Shown here one piece after another: positions 10,736 through 18,365 of a stretch of 51,885 nucleotides of DNA; the first letter of the stretch is position 1; each line of letters begins with the position of its first letter. The notes beneath the pieces were generated by a model, which searched no databases, was not told the origin of the DNA, and was given only the letters and a program-made list of their open reading frames with translations. The DNA is from Acidobacteriota bacterium (GTDB lineage: Bacteria; Acidobacteriota; Polarisedimenticolia; JAPUKU01), in assembly GCA_027295505.1 (NCBI GenBank), contig JAPUKU010000079.1, positions 1 to 51,885 on the forward strand, read 5' to 3'. The position numbers and the translations under genes were made by a program.

Positions 10736-11737
10736 TCAAAAGTGATCGTAACCGTAGCTCTGCAGAGCCGTCAAGCTCGGGTATGAACGCGCACCCGGCG
10801 TGTCGGATGCGGAGGCGGCACGAGCATGCTGATGAATGGAATACGCGTTTGATCCCTGCCGCTCGAGCAGATTGAGGATCCCCTGCTCACCGACGATGTG
10901 GCCTGCCCCGACCACAACGAAGTAGGTGCCTTGGGTACCGAGAAACTCGCGGATGCGGGACACCATCCTGGCATTGCGCTCATCGAACAACCTCTCGTAC
11001 ACCGGTCGCAACCGCGCATCCTCCTTCAGATCCTCCCTCATGAGGCGGTCGAGTGCTTCCGGGTCTCCGTTCCTCCAGGCCTCAAACACCTGCTCGAGTT
11101 CCCGCTGGACCCCCTCGTTCTCACGCAGTGCGTGGATCAGGGTCAGCTCCTGAAGCTCGTCCGAAAAACCGGCCAGCAGACCAATCTGGGAATCGATCGA
11201 TTCGAACTCTTCGATGCGTTTGCCGGCCTCGCGAGCCTGGCGCAGAAAATGCTGATCGATTCCCAGCGACGGGTCATATCCCAGCAGCGCGATCTCCATG
11301 AGCGTGAGTGTCTGCACCACGAACCAGGGCTTCATGCCGAAGAACCTCACGCCTGGCAACTCGCGATCGCTCAGATAGTTCTCGAGGAGTGAGAAAGTTT
11401 CAGGGGTGAGATGATCGCGCAGAGTGGTGCCATCCGTGTAAATCCCCTTCTCGAGTCCAAGCCTCTGAGCTCGCGCCTGTGCCTGTTCGTCGAGATCGAT
11501 CTCCACCACGAGTGAAGAAGAGTCCGCGAACGCCTCCTCGATGGTGCTGTCGAGTGGATACATGTCCTCGGTGCCAACATGGAGCGATCCAAGGAGGTGG
11601 ACCGTGGCACTCTGAGATCGCACGGTCCAGAAGAACAGCGGTCCGGGGTCCCCTGCCGACGCGGCCTGGAGAAAGACCATCCCCCCCAGCAAAACCGTGG
11701 TGCTGAGGATGATCCTTGTGCGCAGAGTCGAGAACAT
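10736..11737 (-). CDS. TraB/GumN family protein
   Basis: 333 aa. An N-terminal hydrophobic segment with a likely signal-peptidase site (VFLQAASAGDP, about 20-30) is followed by the TraB/GumN fold: FFWTVRSQSATVHLLGSLHVG near the start, EEFES in the middle, and FVVVGAGHIVGEQGILNLLE near the end. These glycine-histidine and glutamate motifs are the conserved residues of the family, which includes predicted metal-dependent proteases such as Tiki. The biochemical role of bacterial members is mostly unknown. It should be periplasmic or membrane-anchored. It lies 14 bases downstream of thiD in the same direction, probably as the last gene of that operon, but a thiamine-related role is not implied. 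Confidence 0.88.
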   Translation of the reverse strand: MFSTLRTRIILSTTVLLGGMVFLQAASAGDPGPLFFWTVRSQSATVHLLGSLHVGTEDMYPLDSTIEEAFADSSSLVVEIDLDEQAQARAQRLGLEKGIYTDGTTLRDHLTPETFSLLENYLSDRELPGVRFFGMKPWFVVQTLTLMEIALLGYDPSLGIDQHFLRQAREAGKRIEEFESIDSQIGLLAGFSDELQELTLIHALRENEGVQRELEQVFEAWRNGDPEALDRLMREDLKEDARLRPVYERLFDERNARMVSRIREFLGTQGTYFVVVGAGHIVGEQGILNLLERQGSNAYSIHQHARAASASDTPGARSYPSLTALQSYGYDHF

Positions 11738-11751
11738 GCTGGCACGCCCCT

Positions 11752-12576
11752 TCAGGTGATCTCCGCGTGATGGTTCACCGGGCCGAGGCCCCGTCCCAAT
11801 CCGGGGTTCGTGCGGATGGCGCGCGTGATGTAGCGCTTCGCGGCGCCCACGGCGGCGATCAGGTCGTGGCCGAGCGCCAGATTCGCGGTGATAGCCGCTG
11901 AATAGGTACAGCCCGTGCCGTGCGTCTGATCGGTGGAGATATGCTCCGCGCGAAAGGAGTGAAAAGCTTCCTGATAGTAAAGGATATCGGTAGCCTCGCG
12001 ATCACTAGAACGGCTCACTCCGGCAGACCCAGCGACGTGCCCACCCTTGACGAGAACCGCCTGCGGCCCCAGGCGGGCAATCGCTACCGCGGCTTCACGC
12101 AACGAAGCATCGTCGCCGATCTTCGTGCCGGCCAGCGCCTCCGCCTCGTGCAGGTTGGGAGTCACCAGGAAACAGCGTCTCAGGAGACGAGAGGCGAGGG
12201 CCTTGCGGCCATCCTCGGGAAGTAGCGCCACACCGTGTTTGCTGATCATCACCGGATCCACGACCAGCGGAACCTCAATCTCGGCCATGCGGCGGGCCAC
12301 GACCTCCACCACACCGGCGGATCCGAGCGCTCCGGTCTTGGCAGCCGCGGGATGCATATCGGAGAGCACCGCGTCGATTTGCGCCAGAACAAACTCCGGT
12401 CTCAACACTTCCACGGCGGCCACACTGCGAGTGTTCTGAACGGTGAGGAGCGTCAGAGCACTGGTGCCGTAGACCCCGTGCTGGTGAAACGTCTTCAGAT
12501 CGGCCTGGATGCCGGCCCCGCCCGAAGGATCGGATCCGGCAATCGTCAGGCAGACGGGTCTGCCCTTTTCCTTCAC
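11752..12576 (-). CDS. thiD: Hydroxymethylpyrimidine/phosphomethylpyrimidine kinase
   Basis: 274 aa, typical length. Phosphorylates HMP and HMP-phosphate to HMP-diphosphate for thiamine synthesis or salvage. Signatures: TIAGSDPSGGAGIQADLKT at the N-terminus (substrate pocket) and DQTHGTGCTYSAAITA near the C-terminus, with the catalytic Gly-Cys anion hole and the conserved aspartate of the ribokinase fold. Its start overlaps the end of tenA by four bases, so the two salvage genes are coupled. thiE, thiC and thiG are not in the window. Confidence 0.95.
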   Translation of the reverse strand: MKEKGRPVCLTIAGSDPSGGAGIQADLKTFHQHGVYGTSALTLLTVQNTRSVAAVEVLRPEFVLAQIDAVLSDMHPAAAKTGALGSAGVVEVVARRMAEIEVPLVVDPVMISKHGVALLPEDGRKALASRLLRRCFLVTPNLHEAEALAGTKIGDDASLREAAVAIARLGPQAVLVKGGHVAGSAGVSRSSDREATDILYYQEAFHSFRAEHISTDQTHGTGCTYSAAITANLALGHDLIAAVGAAKRYITRAIRTNPGLGRGLGPVNHHAEIT

Positions 12577-13205
12577 CCAGCCTCCTCCAGCGGAGCGCTG
12601 AAGAAGTCGACCTCACACTGCATCGCAGTGCGATAGCGCTCTTCCACCGCAGGGGTGGCACGCGCCAGGCGATCGAGGAGAACCTCCATGCGCTGCACGT
12701 GCTTCCAGTAATCGTCGCTGCTGTACGTTCGTATCCAGTCCCCGTACCGGTGAGAGGGAATCTCCTCTCGGGCCAGCTCACTGCCCAGAAATCCGTACAG
12801 GCGCACACAGGGCGTCATGGCGGCGAGTGTCTGATCAGCGCCCTCGGCCCAGGCCGTTCTTTGCAGGAAATCGCTGTAGGAGGCCGTTGCCCGGTAGGGA
12901 ATAACCCTGGATAGGTCAATGCCCAATTCTCGGGAATAGGCGGAATGAAGCTTCAGCTCGTCGAGCGTGCTCTGTTGCATCTCCACCAGCACGGCGGCAG
13001 CTTCAATGTCCGGGCTGCGCGCCGTGCACAACGCATAGGCGCTCAGGAAGGCACGCAGGAAGTAGGCGTCCTGGGCAACGTATCTCCGGAACGCGTCGAC
13101 CGGCAGTGTCCCGTCACCCAGACCGCGTATGAACGGATGCTCCAGGCAGCGCTGCGCGAGATCGAGGTTGTTCTGCCACAGACGCTCATGCAGGAGCTTT
13201 TCCAT
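12573..13205 (-). CDS. tenA: TenA-family thiaminase II
   Basis: 210 aa from the ATG at 13205, which I prefer to an in-frame GTG at 13250 because MEKLLHERLW is the usual TenA N-terminus and the longer form would overlap the upstream gene. TenA releases hydroxymethylpyrimidine from degraded thiamine so that ThiD can re-phosphorylate it. Visible signatures are HPFIRGLGDGTLP, the YxxxDAYFLRAF segment, the active-site cysteine in AMTPCVRLYG and the C-terminal YRTAMQCEVDFF helix. It starts 12 bases after the upstream small gene and overlaps thiD by four bases. Confidence 0.93.
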   Translation of the reverse strand: MEKLLHERLWQNNLDLAQRCLEHPFIRGLGDGTLPVDAFRRYVAQDAYFLRAFLSAYALCTARSPDIEAAAVLVEMQQSTLDELKLHSAYSRELGIDLSRVIPYRATASYSDFLQRTAWAEGADQTLAAMTPCVRLYGFLGSELAREEIPSHRYGDWIRTYSSDDYWKHVQRMEVLLDRLARATPAVEERYRTAMQCEVDFFSAPLEEAG

Positions 13206-13216
13206 CACCACAGGCT

Positions 13217-13483
13217 TCAGACGGGCTCCGGCGGGCCGGCGGGAAGCCACTCGGTCATGTTCTGGAAAATCTTGCGGCCCAGAAGCTCGGCAGCCTTCTT
13301 TTCCGAGATCTCACCGGCAGCGTACTGCTTCATGACCACCGACTTGAAGACCTCGAAGACGCCGCGGCGCACTGCAATGGCCAGAATCTGCGCCTCGCTC
13401 TGTTTGAGATGCCGCCGAAGGTAATCGAGTTCTTCTCCAACGGAACGCGTATAGAGCCGTGCTTTGCGGGATCCCACTGCCAT
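13217..13483 (-). CDS. Small helical protein, possibly antitoxin-like
   Basis: 88 aa, all predicted helix, ending in a Pro-rich tail. The segment AAGEISEKKAAELLG resembles the short helix-turn-helix of UPF0175-type antitoxins, but no toxin gene is adjacent, so this is a weak comparison. GGGCGGAGC just before the ATG is a usable ribosome site. It is the first gene of a run that continues with tenA, thiD and the GumN-like gene. A 28-base inverted repeat (13498-13525) lies 15 bases upstream of the start. Confidence 0.7.
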   Translation of the reverse strand: MAVGSRKARLYTRSVGEELDYLRRHLKQSEAQILAIAVRRGVFEVFKSVVMKQYAAGEISEKKAAELLGRKIFQNMTEWLPAGPPEPV

Positions 13484-13497
13484 GCTCCGCCCTCTCT

Positions 13498-13525
13498 TTC
13501 AACGATCCTCGAGATCTTCGTTGAA
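13498..13525. repeat. Operator-like inverted repeat before the small helical gene
   Basis: TTCAACGA and TCGTTGAA (eight-base arms) flank twelve bases that contain CTCGAG. It lies in the leader between the start codon at 13483 and a possible minus-strand -10 box (TAAGAT) near 13540. It suits a binding site for a dimeric regulator, possibly the small protein itself. Confidence 0.45.
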
Positions 13526-13619
13526 TGAAACCCTCATGGCATCTTAGCACGCACGGTCGCACTGGGGTCTTCACCTCCGAGCCCTGGAGCTACATCCCCT
13601 GACTTGTTTAGGATGGCAC

Positions 13620-15134
13620 ATGCCTGCCACACCCCGCGACGCAGCGACCATCGTCCTCACCCGGCCCGGGAGCGAGGCGCTCGAGATCCTGATGACGCAA
13701 CGTCCCGCCACAATGAAGTTTGCCGCCGGGCTTCACGTGTTCCCCGGCGGGGCCGTCGACCCGGAGGATCATGATGCCGATCTCGTGCGGCGTTCTGGGC
13801 TCACTCCCGATGAGGCTCGGGCGGCATTCGGTGAAGCCCGCCCCGGAGTCGAGTGCCTGGCTTTTTATCTTGCCGCGGTGAGAGAGATGTTCGAGGAAGC
13901 GGGGGTGCTGCTCGCTGAAAGGCCGGGAGGAACGGTGATCGACGCCGAGCTGCTGGACCTCCGTGAGGCCGTGGCGCGGGGGGATCTGCCATGGAAGGAA
14001 TTCTGCGCTCGCTTCGATCTGCGGTTGCGCACCGACCTGCTCGTCTACCTGTGCCGGTGGATCACTCCAGCCTCACTGCCCCGGCGTTTTGATACACGCT
14101 TCTTTGCGGCCCCGCTTCCCGAAGGGCAGGAAGCACACGGCGACAACCGCGAGGTCGAGCGACTGGCCTGGATGTCTCCCCGGGCGGCGCTCGACGCCAT
14201 GGCGAGCGGGCATATCCAGATGTGGCTGCCAACCAGTACGACGTTGCAGCACCTGGCCGACGCCCGGGATTTCGAGGAGATCCGCTCTGGTCTGGCCGGA
14301 GGCGCACCCGGGGCCGTGACGCGGGAAGATCTCTCCTCGCTCGTACGACGACTCCTGTGCCCCAATCCAAGCATCCTGACCGGCCCCGGCACCAACACCT
14401 ACCTGGTGGGACGCCGGGAAATCGCCGTTATCGACCCGGGTGTGCAGGACGACACGTTGCTCGACACGATCGAGGGAACGGTTCGTGCCCTCGATGGAAA
14501 GATCTCCTGCATCCTGCTCACGCACATTCACCCGGATCATATCGGCGGTGCAGAGGATCTCGGTGATCGAAACCAAGCTCCAGTCCTCTGCGGGCCGGGA
14601 GGCTCCGGTTACCTGCCGTTTGAGGCCCGCGAGCTTGCTGACGGCGAGGTCGTGCAGCTCGACGGTGCCACGCTGGTCGCCCACCACACTCCCGGCCACG
14701 CAGCCGACCATGTCTGCTACCGCCTGAACGAGGAACAGGCCGTTTTCTCGGGCGATCTGATCGTCGGGCAGGGCACGGTGATGATCGCACCCCCGGACGG
14801 GGACATGAAGCTCTACCTGCGCTCGCTGCGTGCTCTGGATGCCCTGGATCCAAAACGCATCTACCCGGGCCATCATCCCCCTATCGAGAATCCGCAGGCG
14901 CAGATCGCTTCGCTCATCGCCCACCGCAACGAACGCACTGAAAAGGTCGTCCGGGCGCTGCGGGCGGAGCCACGCGAAGTCGATGATCTTCTCGGGGAAG
15001 TTTACGACGATGTCAGGAAGGAACTGCTGCCGTTCGCGCGCGGTTCCCTCGAGGCGACCCTCCTCATGCTGGAGGAGGAGAACCGCGCACGGCGCCGGGG
15101 CCATCGCTGGTGCACGGATAGACGCCTGGACTAG
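13620..15134 (+). CDS. Nudix hydrolase / metallo-beta-lactamase fusion protein
   Basis: 504 aa. The N-terminal half (about 5-225) is a Nudix domain of the NUDT19/CoA-pyrophosphatase-like type: FPGGAVDPED and a Nudix box with REMFEEAG (88-95). The C-terminal half (about 245-490) is a metallo-beta-lactamase fold of the LACTB2 type: GPGTNTYLVG, the THIHPDH metal site (His302, His304, Asp306, His307), HHTPGHAADH, SGDLIVG and YPGHHPP. All metal ligands are present in both halves. The fusion suggests sequential hydrolysis of one nucleotide-linked substrate, perhaps an acyl-CoA derivative or a nucleic acid end; this is inference. A TAGGAT -10-like box ends five bases before the ATG, so the mRNA may be leaderless. 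The 3' end overlaps the converging nitroreductase gene by four bases. Confidence 0.92.
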   Translation: MPATPRDAATIVLTRPGSEALEILMTQRPATMKFAAGLHVFPGGAVDPEDHDADLVRRSGLTPDEARAAFGEARPGVECLAFYLAAVREMFEEAGVLLAERPGGTVIDAELLDLREAVARGDLPWKEFCARFDLRLRTDLLVYLCRWITPASLPRRFDTRFFAAPLPEGQEAHGDNREVERLAWMSPRAALDAMASGHIQMWLPTSTTLQHLADARDFEEIRSGLAGGAPGAVTREDLSSLVRRLLCPNPSILTGPGTNTYLVGRREIAVIDPGVQDDTLLDTIEGTVRALDGKISCILLTHIHPDHIGGAEDLGDRNQAPVLCGPGGSGYLPFEARELADGEVVQLDGATLVAHHTPGHAADHVCYRLNEEQAVFSGDLIVGQGTVMIAPPDGDMKLYLRSLRALDALDPKRIYPGHHPPIENPQAQIASLIAHRNERTEKVVRALRAEPREVDDLLGEVYDDVRKELLPFARGSLEATLLMLEEENRARRRGHRWCTDRRLD

Positions 15135-15859
15135 AAACGTTCCTCGTGCAGGATCTCCGTCAGCGCCAGCCTCCCCCGGCGCGGCCGCTGCGGGGGACCG
15201 GCACGCCCCACCGTCACCACCAGGGCAATCATGTAGCGTCGGGGAATGTCCAGCACCCGCCGCACCCGCCGAGGGTCAAAACCCTCCATCGGGCAGCTTG
15301 CCAGCCCGTGGTCCGCAACCAGGAGCAGGAAGGTCTGCGCCGCCATGGCGGCTTGGCGCAATGACCATATCCGGCGCTGGTGGCGGCTCAGGTTCGGCGC
15401 CGGCATCGGCCGGAACCAGGACATCAGGTAAATTGCGGCCCGCTTAGCCGCTCCCAACAGCCCCAGCGGACCGCTTTCGAAGAGCAGGCGGATGGTGCGG
15501 CCGCTGAACTTCGCGTATTCCGGCGTGACGCTGCCGTTTTCCAGGTCGCGGGCCAGGATCGCCTCAAGTCGCCCGCGGTGGGGTTCAAGGTCAGTCACAA
15601 ACACGACCACGGCCGGTGCCTGCTCGATCTGGGGCTGGCCGAGACAGGCGTGCCTCAGGAGGCGCTTCTGTTTGGAATCGGTGACGAGCACGAAGTGGAC
15701 GGGCTGAAGGTTCCACCCCGACGGAGTGAGCCTCACCTGATCCAGAAGCTTGATGAGAAGCTCCCGGGGAACCGGCCCGGGATCGTAATGGCGGACCGCC
15801 CTGCGCCGAGACAGTGCGGCCGCAACCGACCCCTCCGACGGCGGGCTTATGTCACTCAT
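15131..15859 (-). CDS. Nitroreductase-family flavoprotein
   Basis: 242 aa. The N-terminus AALSRRRAVRHYDPGPVP and LTPSGWNLQPVHFVLV are the FMN-binding signatures of the nitroreductase superfamily; LRQAAMAAQTFLLLVADHGLASCPMEGF carries the C-terminal FMN-contact region. It probably reduces nitro, quinone or enone compounds with NAD(P)H, but members also include dehalogenases and FMN-cannibalising enzymes, so the substrate is open. Its ATG overlaps the stop of the AmmeMemoRadiSam gene by one base (TGATG), so the two are translationally coupled. Confidence 0.9.
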   Translation of the reverse strand: MSDISPPSEGSVAAALSRRRAVRHYDPGPVPRELLIKLLDQVRLTPSGWNLQPVHFVLVTDSKQKRLLRHACLGQPQIEQAPAVVVFVTDLEPHRGRLEAILARDLENGSVTPEYAKFSGRTIRLLFESGPLGLLGAAKRAAIYLMSWFRPMPAPNLSRHQRRIWSLRQAAMAAQTFLLLVADHGLASCPMEGFDPRRVRRVLDIPRRYMIALVVTVGRAGPPQRPRRGRLALTEILHEERF

Positions 15860-16950
15860 CAGTGCGGATCAGATTGCGGGTGGTAGATGTCCCGGGCCCA
15901 CAGGCCGGGAACAGGTGCCGCGCAATCCGGACAGGCTCCCGACCCGGTGATCCGGAACCGGGAGATGCGGTACCCGGAGCGCTCGATGAGCAGCGCCCTG
16001 CAAGCGGCACAACGCGTGTTCTCGTATTCCCCCACCTGGCCCGGCAGATTACCGGCGTAGACGAACCGCAGCCCCTCCCGCTCGCCGATGCCCGCAGCCC
16101 TCATCAGCGTGGAGGCGGAGGTATCTTCCGGATCGGTCATCTTGTAATCCTTGTGGAAGGCAGTCACGTGCCACGGGATGTCCGGGGACACCGAGGCCAG
16201 GAAGCGAGCGATGTCGGTGAGCTCCTCGCTGGAGTCATTGAATCCTGGGATCACCAGGGTCACGACCTCGATCCAGAAATCGCGCTCTTTCAACATCCGG
16301 ATGGTATCGCGGACCACCTCGACCTGTCCGCCGAGGGCACGGTAGTTCGATTGCCGGAACGACTTGAGATCGACCTTGTAGAGACGGGTGTACGGTCGGA
16401 TGTAGTCCAGAACCTCGGGAGTGGCGTTGCCGTTGCTGATGAAAGCGCACACCAGGCCCGCCTCGACCGCGGGCCGGAACACATCCACGGCCCACTCCGC
16501 AGTAATCAACGGCTCGTTATAGGTGCTGGCGACGATCGGCGCCCGGCGTGCGAGCGCCATGCTGACGAGATCCGCCGGCGCCATTCGGTCGGGAGCGGAG
16601 GCGGCGTTCGGATCGCGCAGTACCTGTGAGGTGATCCAGTTCTGGCAGTACCCGCAGTGGAAGTCGCAGCCGAGCATTCCAAACGATAGCGCCAGACTTC
16701 CGGGCATAGCATGGAAGAATGGCTTCTTCTCGATCGGATCAACCTGCAGCGCGCCGACGTAACCGCCCGGCACACGAAGCGTTCCCCCGGAGTTGAAGCG
16801 CACCTTGCAGATTCCAGGAAGTCCTTCGGGGATCAGACAGCGGTGGCCGCAAGCGAAGCAGCGAACCTTGCGATCAGCAAGCCTCTCGCAAAGATCCCCC
16901 TTGCGGGTAAGCTGGCTCAGCACCTCGGCCAGCGGCAACGCCTGGGCCAT
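15859..16950 (-). CDS. amrS: AmmeMemoRadiSam system radical SAM enzyme
   Basis: 363 aa from the ATG at 16950. An upstream in-frame TTG (16986) is rejected because that TTGACA is the -35 box of its promoter. The N-terminal cysteine cluster (CFACGHRCLIPEGLPGIC) and the radical SAM core CDFHCGYC (Cys95, Cys99, Cys102) are followed by the MTDPEDT region and a C-terminal zinc ribbon (CAAC...CPDC). This is the architecture of AmrS, which works with AMMECR1 and Memo homologues in many archaea and bacteria; the reaction is not established. Neither partner gene is in this window. It is coupled to a nitroreductase downstream. Confidence 0.9.
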   Translation of the reverse strand: MAQALPLAEVLSQLTRKGDLCERLADRKVRCFACGHRCLIPEGLPGICKVRFNSGGTLRVPGGYVGALQVDPIEKKPFFHAMPGSLALSFGMLGCDFHCGYCQNWITSQVLRDPNAASAPDRMAPADLVSMALARRAPIVASTYNEPLITAEWAVDVFRPAVEAGLVCAFISNGNATPEVLDYIRPYTRLYKVDLKSFRQSNYRALGGQVEVVRDTIRMLKERDFWIEVVTLVIPGFNDSSEELTDIARFLASVSPDIPWHVTAFHKDYKMTDPEDTSASTLMRAAGIGEREGLRFVYAGNLPGQVGEYENTRCAACRALLIERSGYRISRFRITGSGACPDCAAPVPGLWARDIYHPQSDPH

Positions 16951-16957
16951 GTCCTCC

Positions 16958-16986
16958 ACGCTAACGCGCCCCGTCCGGGGTGTCAA
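16958..16986 (-). promoter_or_regulatory. Leaderless-type promoter for amrS
   Basis: Perfect TTGACA (16981-16986), 17-base spacer, TAGCGT (16958-16963). Only seven bases separate the -10 box from the ATG at 16950, so the transcript should begin at or next to the start codon. Confidence 0.6.
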
Positions 16987-17010
16987 CCGGCGATGGAATG
17001 GAACTGTTGT

Positions 17011-17640
17011 TCAGGAGCGCCGCGTGCGGCGCGGGGTCCTGCCGGAGCGTTTCGCCGAGGTTTTCTGCTCCTTTTCCGCGCCACCTGGAACCCACAGCAC
17101 CTCGGCACCCGGGCCGCGGTTGGTGTGGCGGGCCATCACGAACAGCAGATCAGAGAGCCGGTTCAGATACATGATGACCTGCGAGTTCACGGGTTCCGAT
17201 TGCGAAAGCGCCACCACGTCGCGCTCCGCCCGGCGGCAGAGGGTCCGTGCCAGGTGAAGCCATGCAGCAACGCGGGTGCCCCCGGGAAGAACGAAGGAGT
17301 GCAGCGGCTTCAGTCGGGCATTGAGACGGTCGATGGCAAGCTCGAGGTGGACCACACGCCCGCTGCGCAGGCGCAGCGCTTCGCCAGATTTCTCACTCGC
17401 TTTCTGAGGGACGCAGAGGTCAGCTCCCAGGTCGAAGAGATCGTTCTGGATAATCGACAGGGTGCCCGCAAGCGCCCGCGGTGGTCGGCTGGCCAAAACC
17501 ATTCCCAGCACCGAGTTCAGCTCGTCAACGGTTCCATAGGCATTGATGCGCGGCGCGCTCTTGCTCACACGTTTGCCGTTGCCGAGGGCCGTGGTGCCTC
17601 GATCACCGGTGCGGGTGTAGATGCGCGACAGATAGACCAT
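17011..17640 (-). CDS. PduO-type cob(I)alamin adenosyltransferase
   Basis: 209 aa. The N-terminal IYTRTGDRGTTAL motif (about 7-19) binds ATP; VDELNSVLG and RSGRVVHLELAIDRLNARL and FVLPGGT...LHLARTLCRRAER are the other signatures of the PduO/MMAB family. It transfers the adenosyl group of ATP to cob(I)alamin to make coenzyme B12. The C-terminus has an extra basic, Lys/Arg/Ser/Thr-rich tail. It lies downstream of a 64-aa gene with a strong promoter and is probably co-transcribed with it. It supports use of adenosylcobalamin by this organism. Confidence 0.94.
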   Translation of the reverse strand: MVYLSRIYTRTGDRGTTALGNGKRVSKSAPRINAYGTVDELNSVLGMVLASRPPRALAGTLSIIQNDLFDLGADLCVPQKASEKSGEALRLRSGRVVHLELAIDRLNARLKPLHSFVLPGGTRVAAWLHLARTLCRRAERDVVALSQSEPVNSQVIMYLNRLSDLLFVMARHTNRGPGAEVLWVPGGAEKEQKTSAKRSGRTPRRTRRS

Positions 17641-17682
17641 GGTTCGAGGTTCAGGTCAGTTTCGGCGGCGGCAGGCCGGACG

Positions 17683-17877
17683 TCAGTCCGATTCGAATTG
17701 CTCGATCTGCTCCCAGGTCAGGACGTCCTGCTCCACCAGGGTTTCGTAAGCCTGCTGGAAATCCTCGGAAGAGGTTCCTCCGGGGACCTGGTAAACAGCG
17801 CGGCGTACCTCCTGGTAGGCTTTCCTTGGACCGAGTGCCCGCAGCCTGGCTATGGTCTCGGCATCGAACTCGACCAT
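17683..17877 (-). CDS. Small acidic protein of unknown function
   Basis: 64 aa, helical and acidic. I do not recognise a family. The gene is supported by a strong promoter (17906-17934), a GGAGGGGAGG ribosome site and a clean ATG at 17877. It is followed after 42 bases by the adenosyltransferase gene. The Tyr/Val-rich centre and the EQDVLTWEQIEQFE ending suggest a small folded helical bundle. Confidence 0.75.
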   Translation of the reverse strand: MVEFDAETIARLRALGPRKAYQEVRRAVYQVPGGTSSEDFQQAYETLVEQDVLTWEQIEQFESD

Positions 17878-17905
17878 GGTGCACCTCCCCTCCAGGATTC
17901 ACCCC

Positions 17906-17934
17906 ATTGTAGAAACGCCCGCAGCAGGGGTCAA
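17906..17934 (-). promoter_or_regulatory. Promoter for the 64-aa gene and adenosyltransferase
   Basis: TTGACC (17929-17934), 17-base spacer, TACAAT (17906-17911). Leader of about 20-25 bases including a GGAGGGGAGG ribosome site. One of the clearest promoters in the window. Confidence 0.7.
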
Positions 17935-17960
17935 CCGCTAGCCCGCGGCTCGAGAGGGGT

Positions 17961-18365
17961 TCAGGAGAGGGGACGGCTCGGGCGGCCGCGAAACGGGGAC
18001 GGCCGCGAACGCATGTCGAGCGGCGGGTCACTGGGCTGTGATCCGGCCGCGACGGCGGAGCCGGGAGCTCGTTGCCGCAGCCGGAACCTGTCAGGGTGCG
18101 CCTGGCCCACAGTGAGCGCTCCTCCCGTGCGCAGGGGAAGACCCACCTGCGAGCATAGCCGGCGGTACGCTTGCTCGATACGCTCGAGCATCACGCAGCG
18201 CTCCTCTTCGCTCGCCGCGCTGCGCATGGCCGGCGAGTCTCTTCGCAGGGCACGGCGCAGCTTCATGTAGGCCGGAAGGATGTCACCCGTCGACGCGGTG
18301 GGCCTGAGACCCAGCATGCGCAGGTCGTCGCGCCGCAAGGGGTGCGGTTCAGGATCGGGGCTCAC
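17961..18365 (-). CDS. J-domain-like partner of the MinD/FlhG-like ATPase
   Basis: 134 aa. Residues about 12-70 (RMLGLRPTASTGDILPAYMKLRRAL, then RIEQAYRRLC) follow the helix pattern of a J-domain: helix I, helix II with a basic face, and the final AYRRL helix. The HPD tripeptide needed to stimulate DnaK is absent, so it is a degenerate J-like module, probably a protein-binding part. The C-terminal half is basic, Pro/Ser/Arg-rich and likely disordered. Its start overlaps the stop of the ATPase gene by four bases, so the two proteins should be made together and may interact. The family assignment is by pattern only. Confidence 0.65.
   Translation of the reverse strand: MSPDPEPHPLRRDDLRMLGLRPTASTGDILPAYMKLRRALRRDSPAMRSAASEEERCVMLERIEQAYRRLCSQVGLPLRTGGALTVGQAHPDRFRLRQRAPGSAVAAGSQPSDPPLDMRSRPSPFRGRPSRPLS

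Noticed and set aside
14073-15104. Open frame of 343 codons opposite the Nudix-MBL gene
   Set aside because: Antisense artefact of codon bias; the plus-strand frame has both enzyme active sites.
16711-18270. Open frame of 519 codons on the plus strand opposite amrS, the adenosyltransferase and the 64-aa gene
   Set aside because: Runs antisense across three recognised genes and gives Arg/Gly/His-rich sequence with no family pattern; typical of GC-rich antisense frames.
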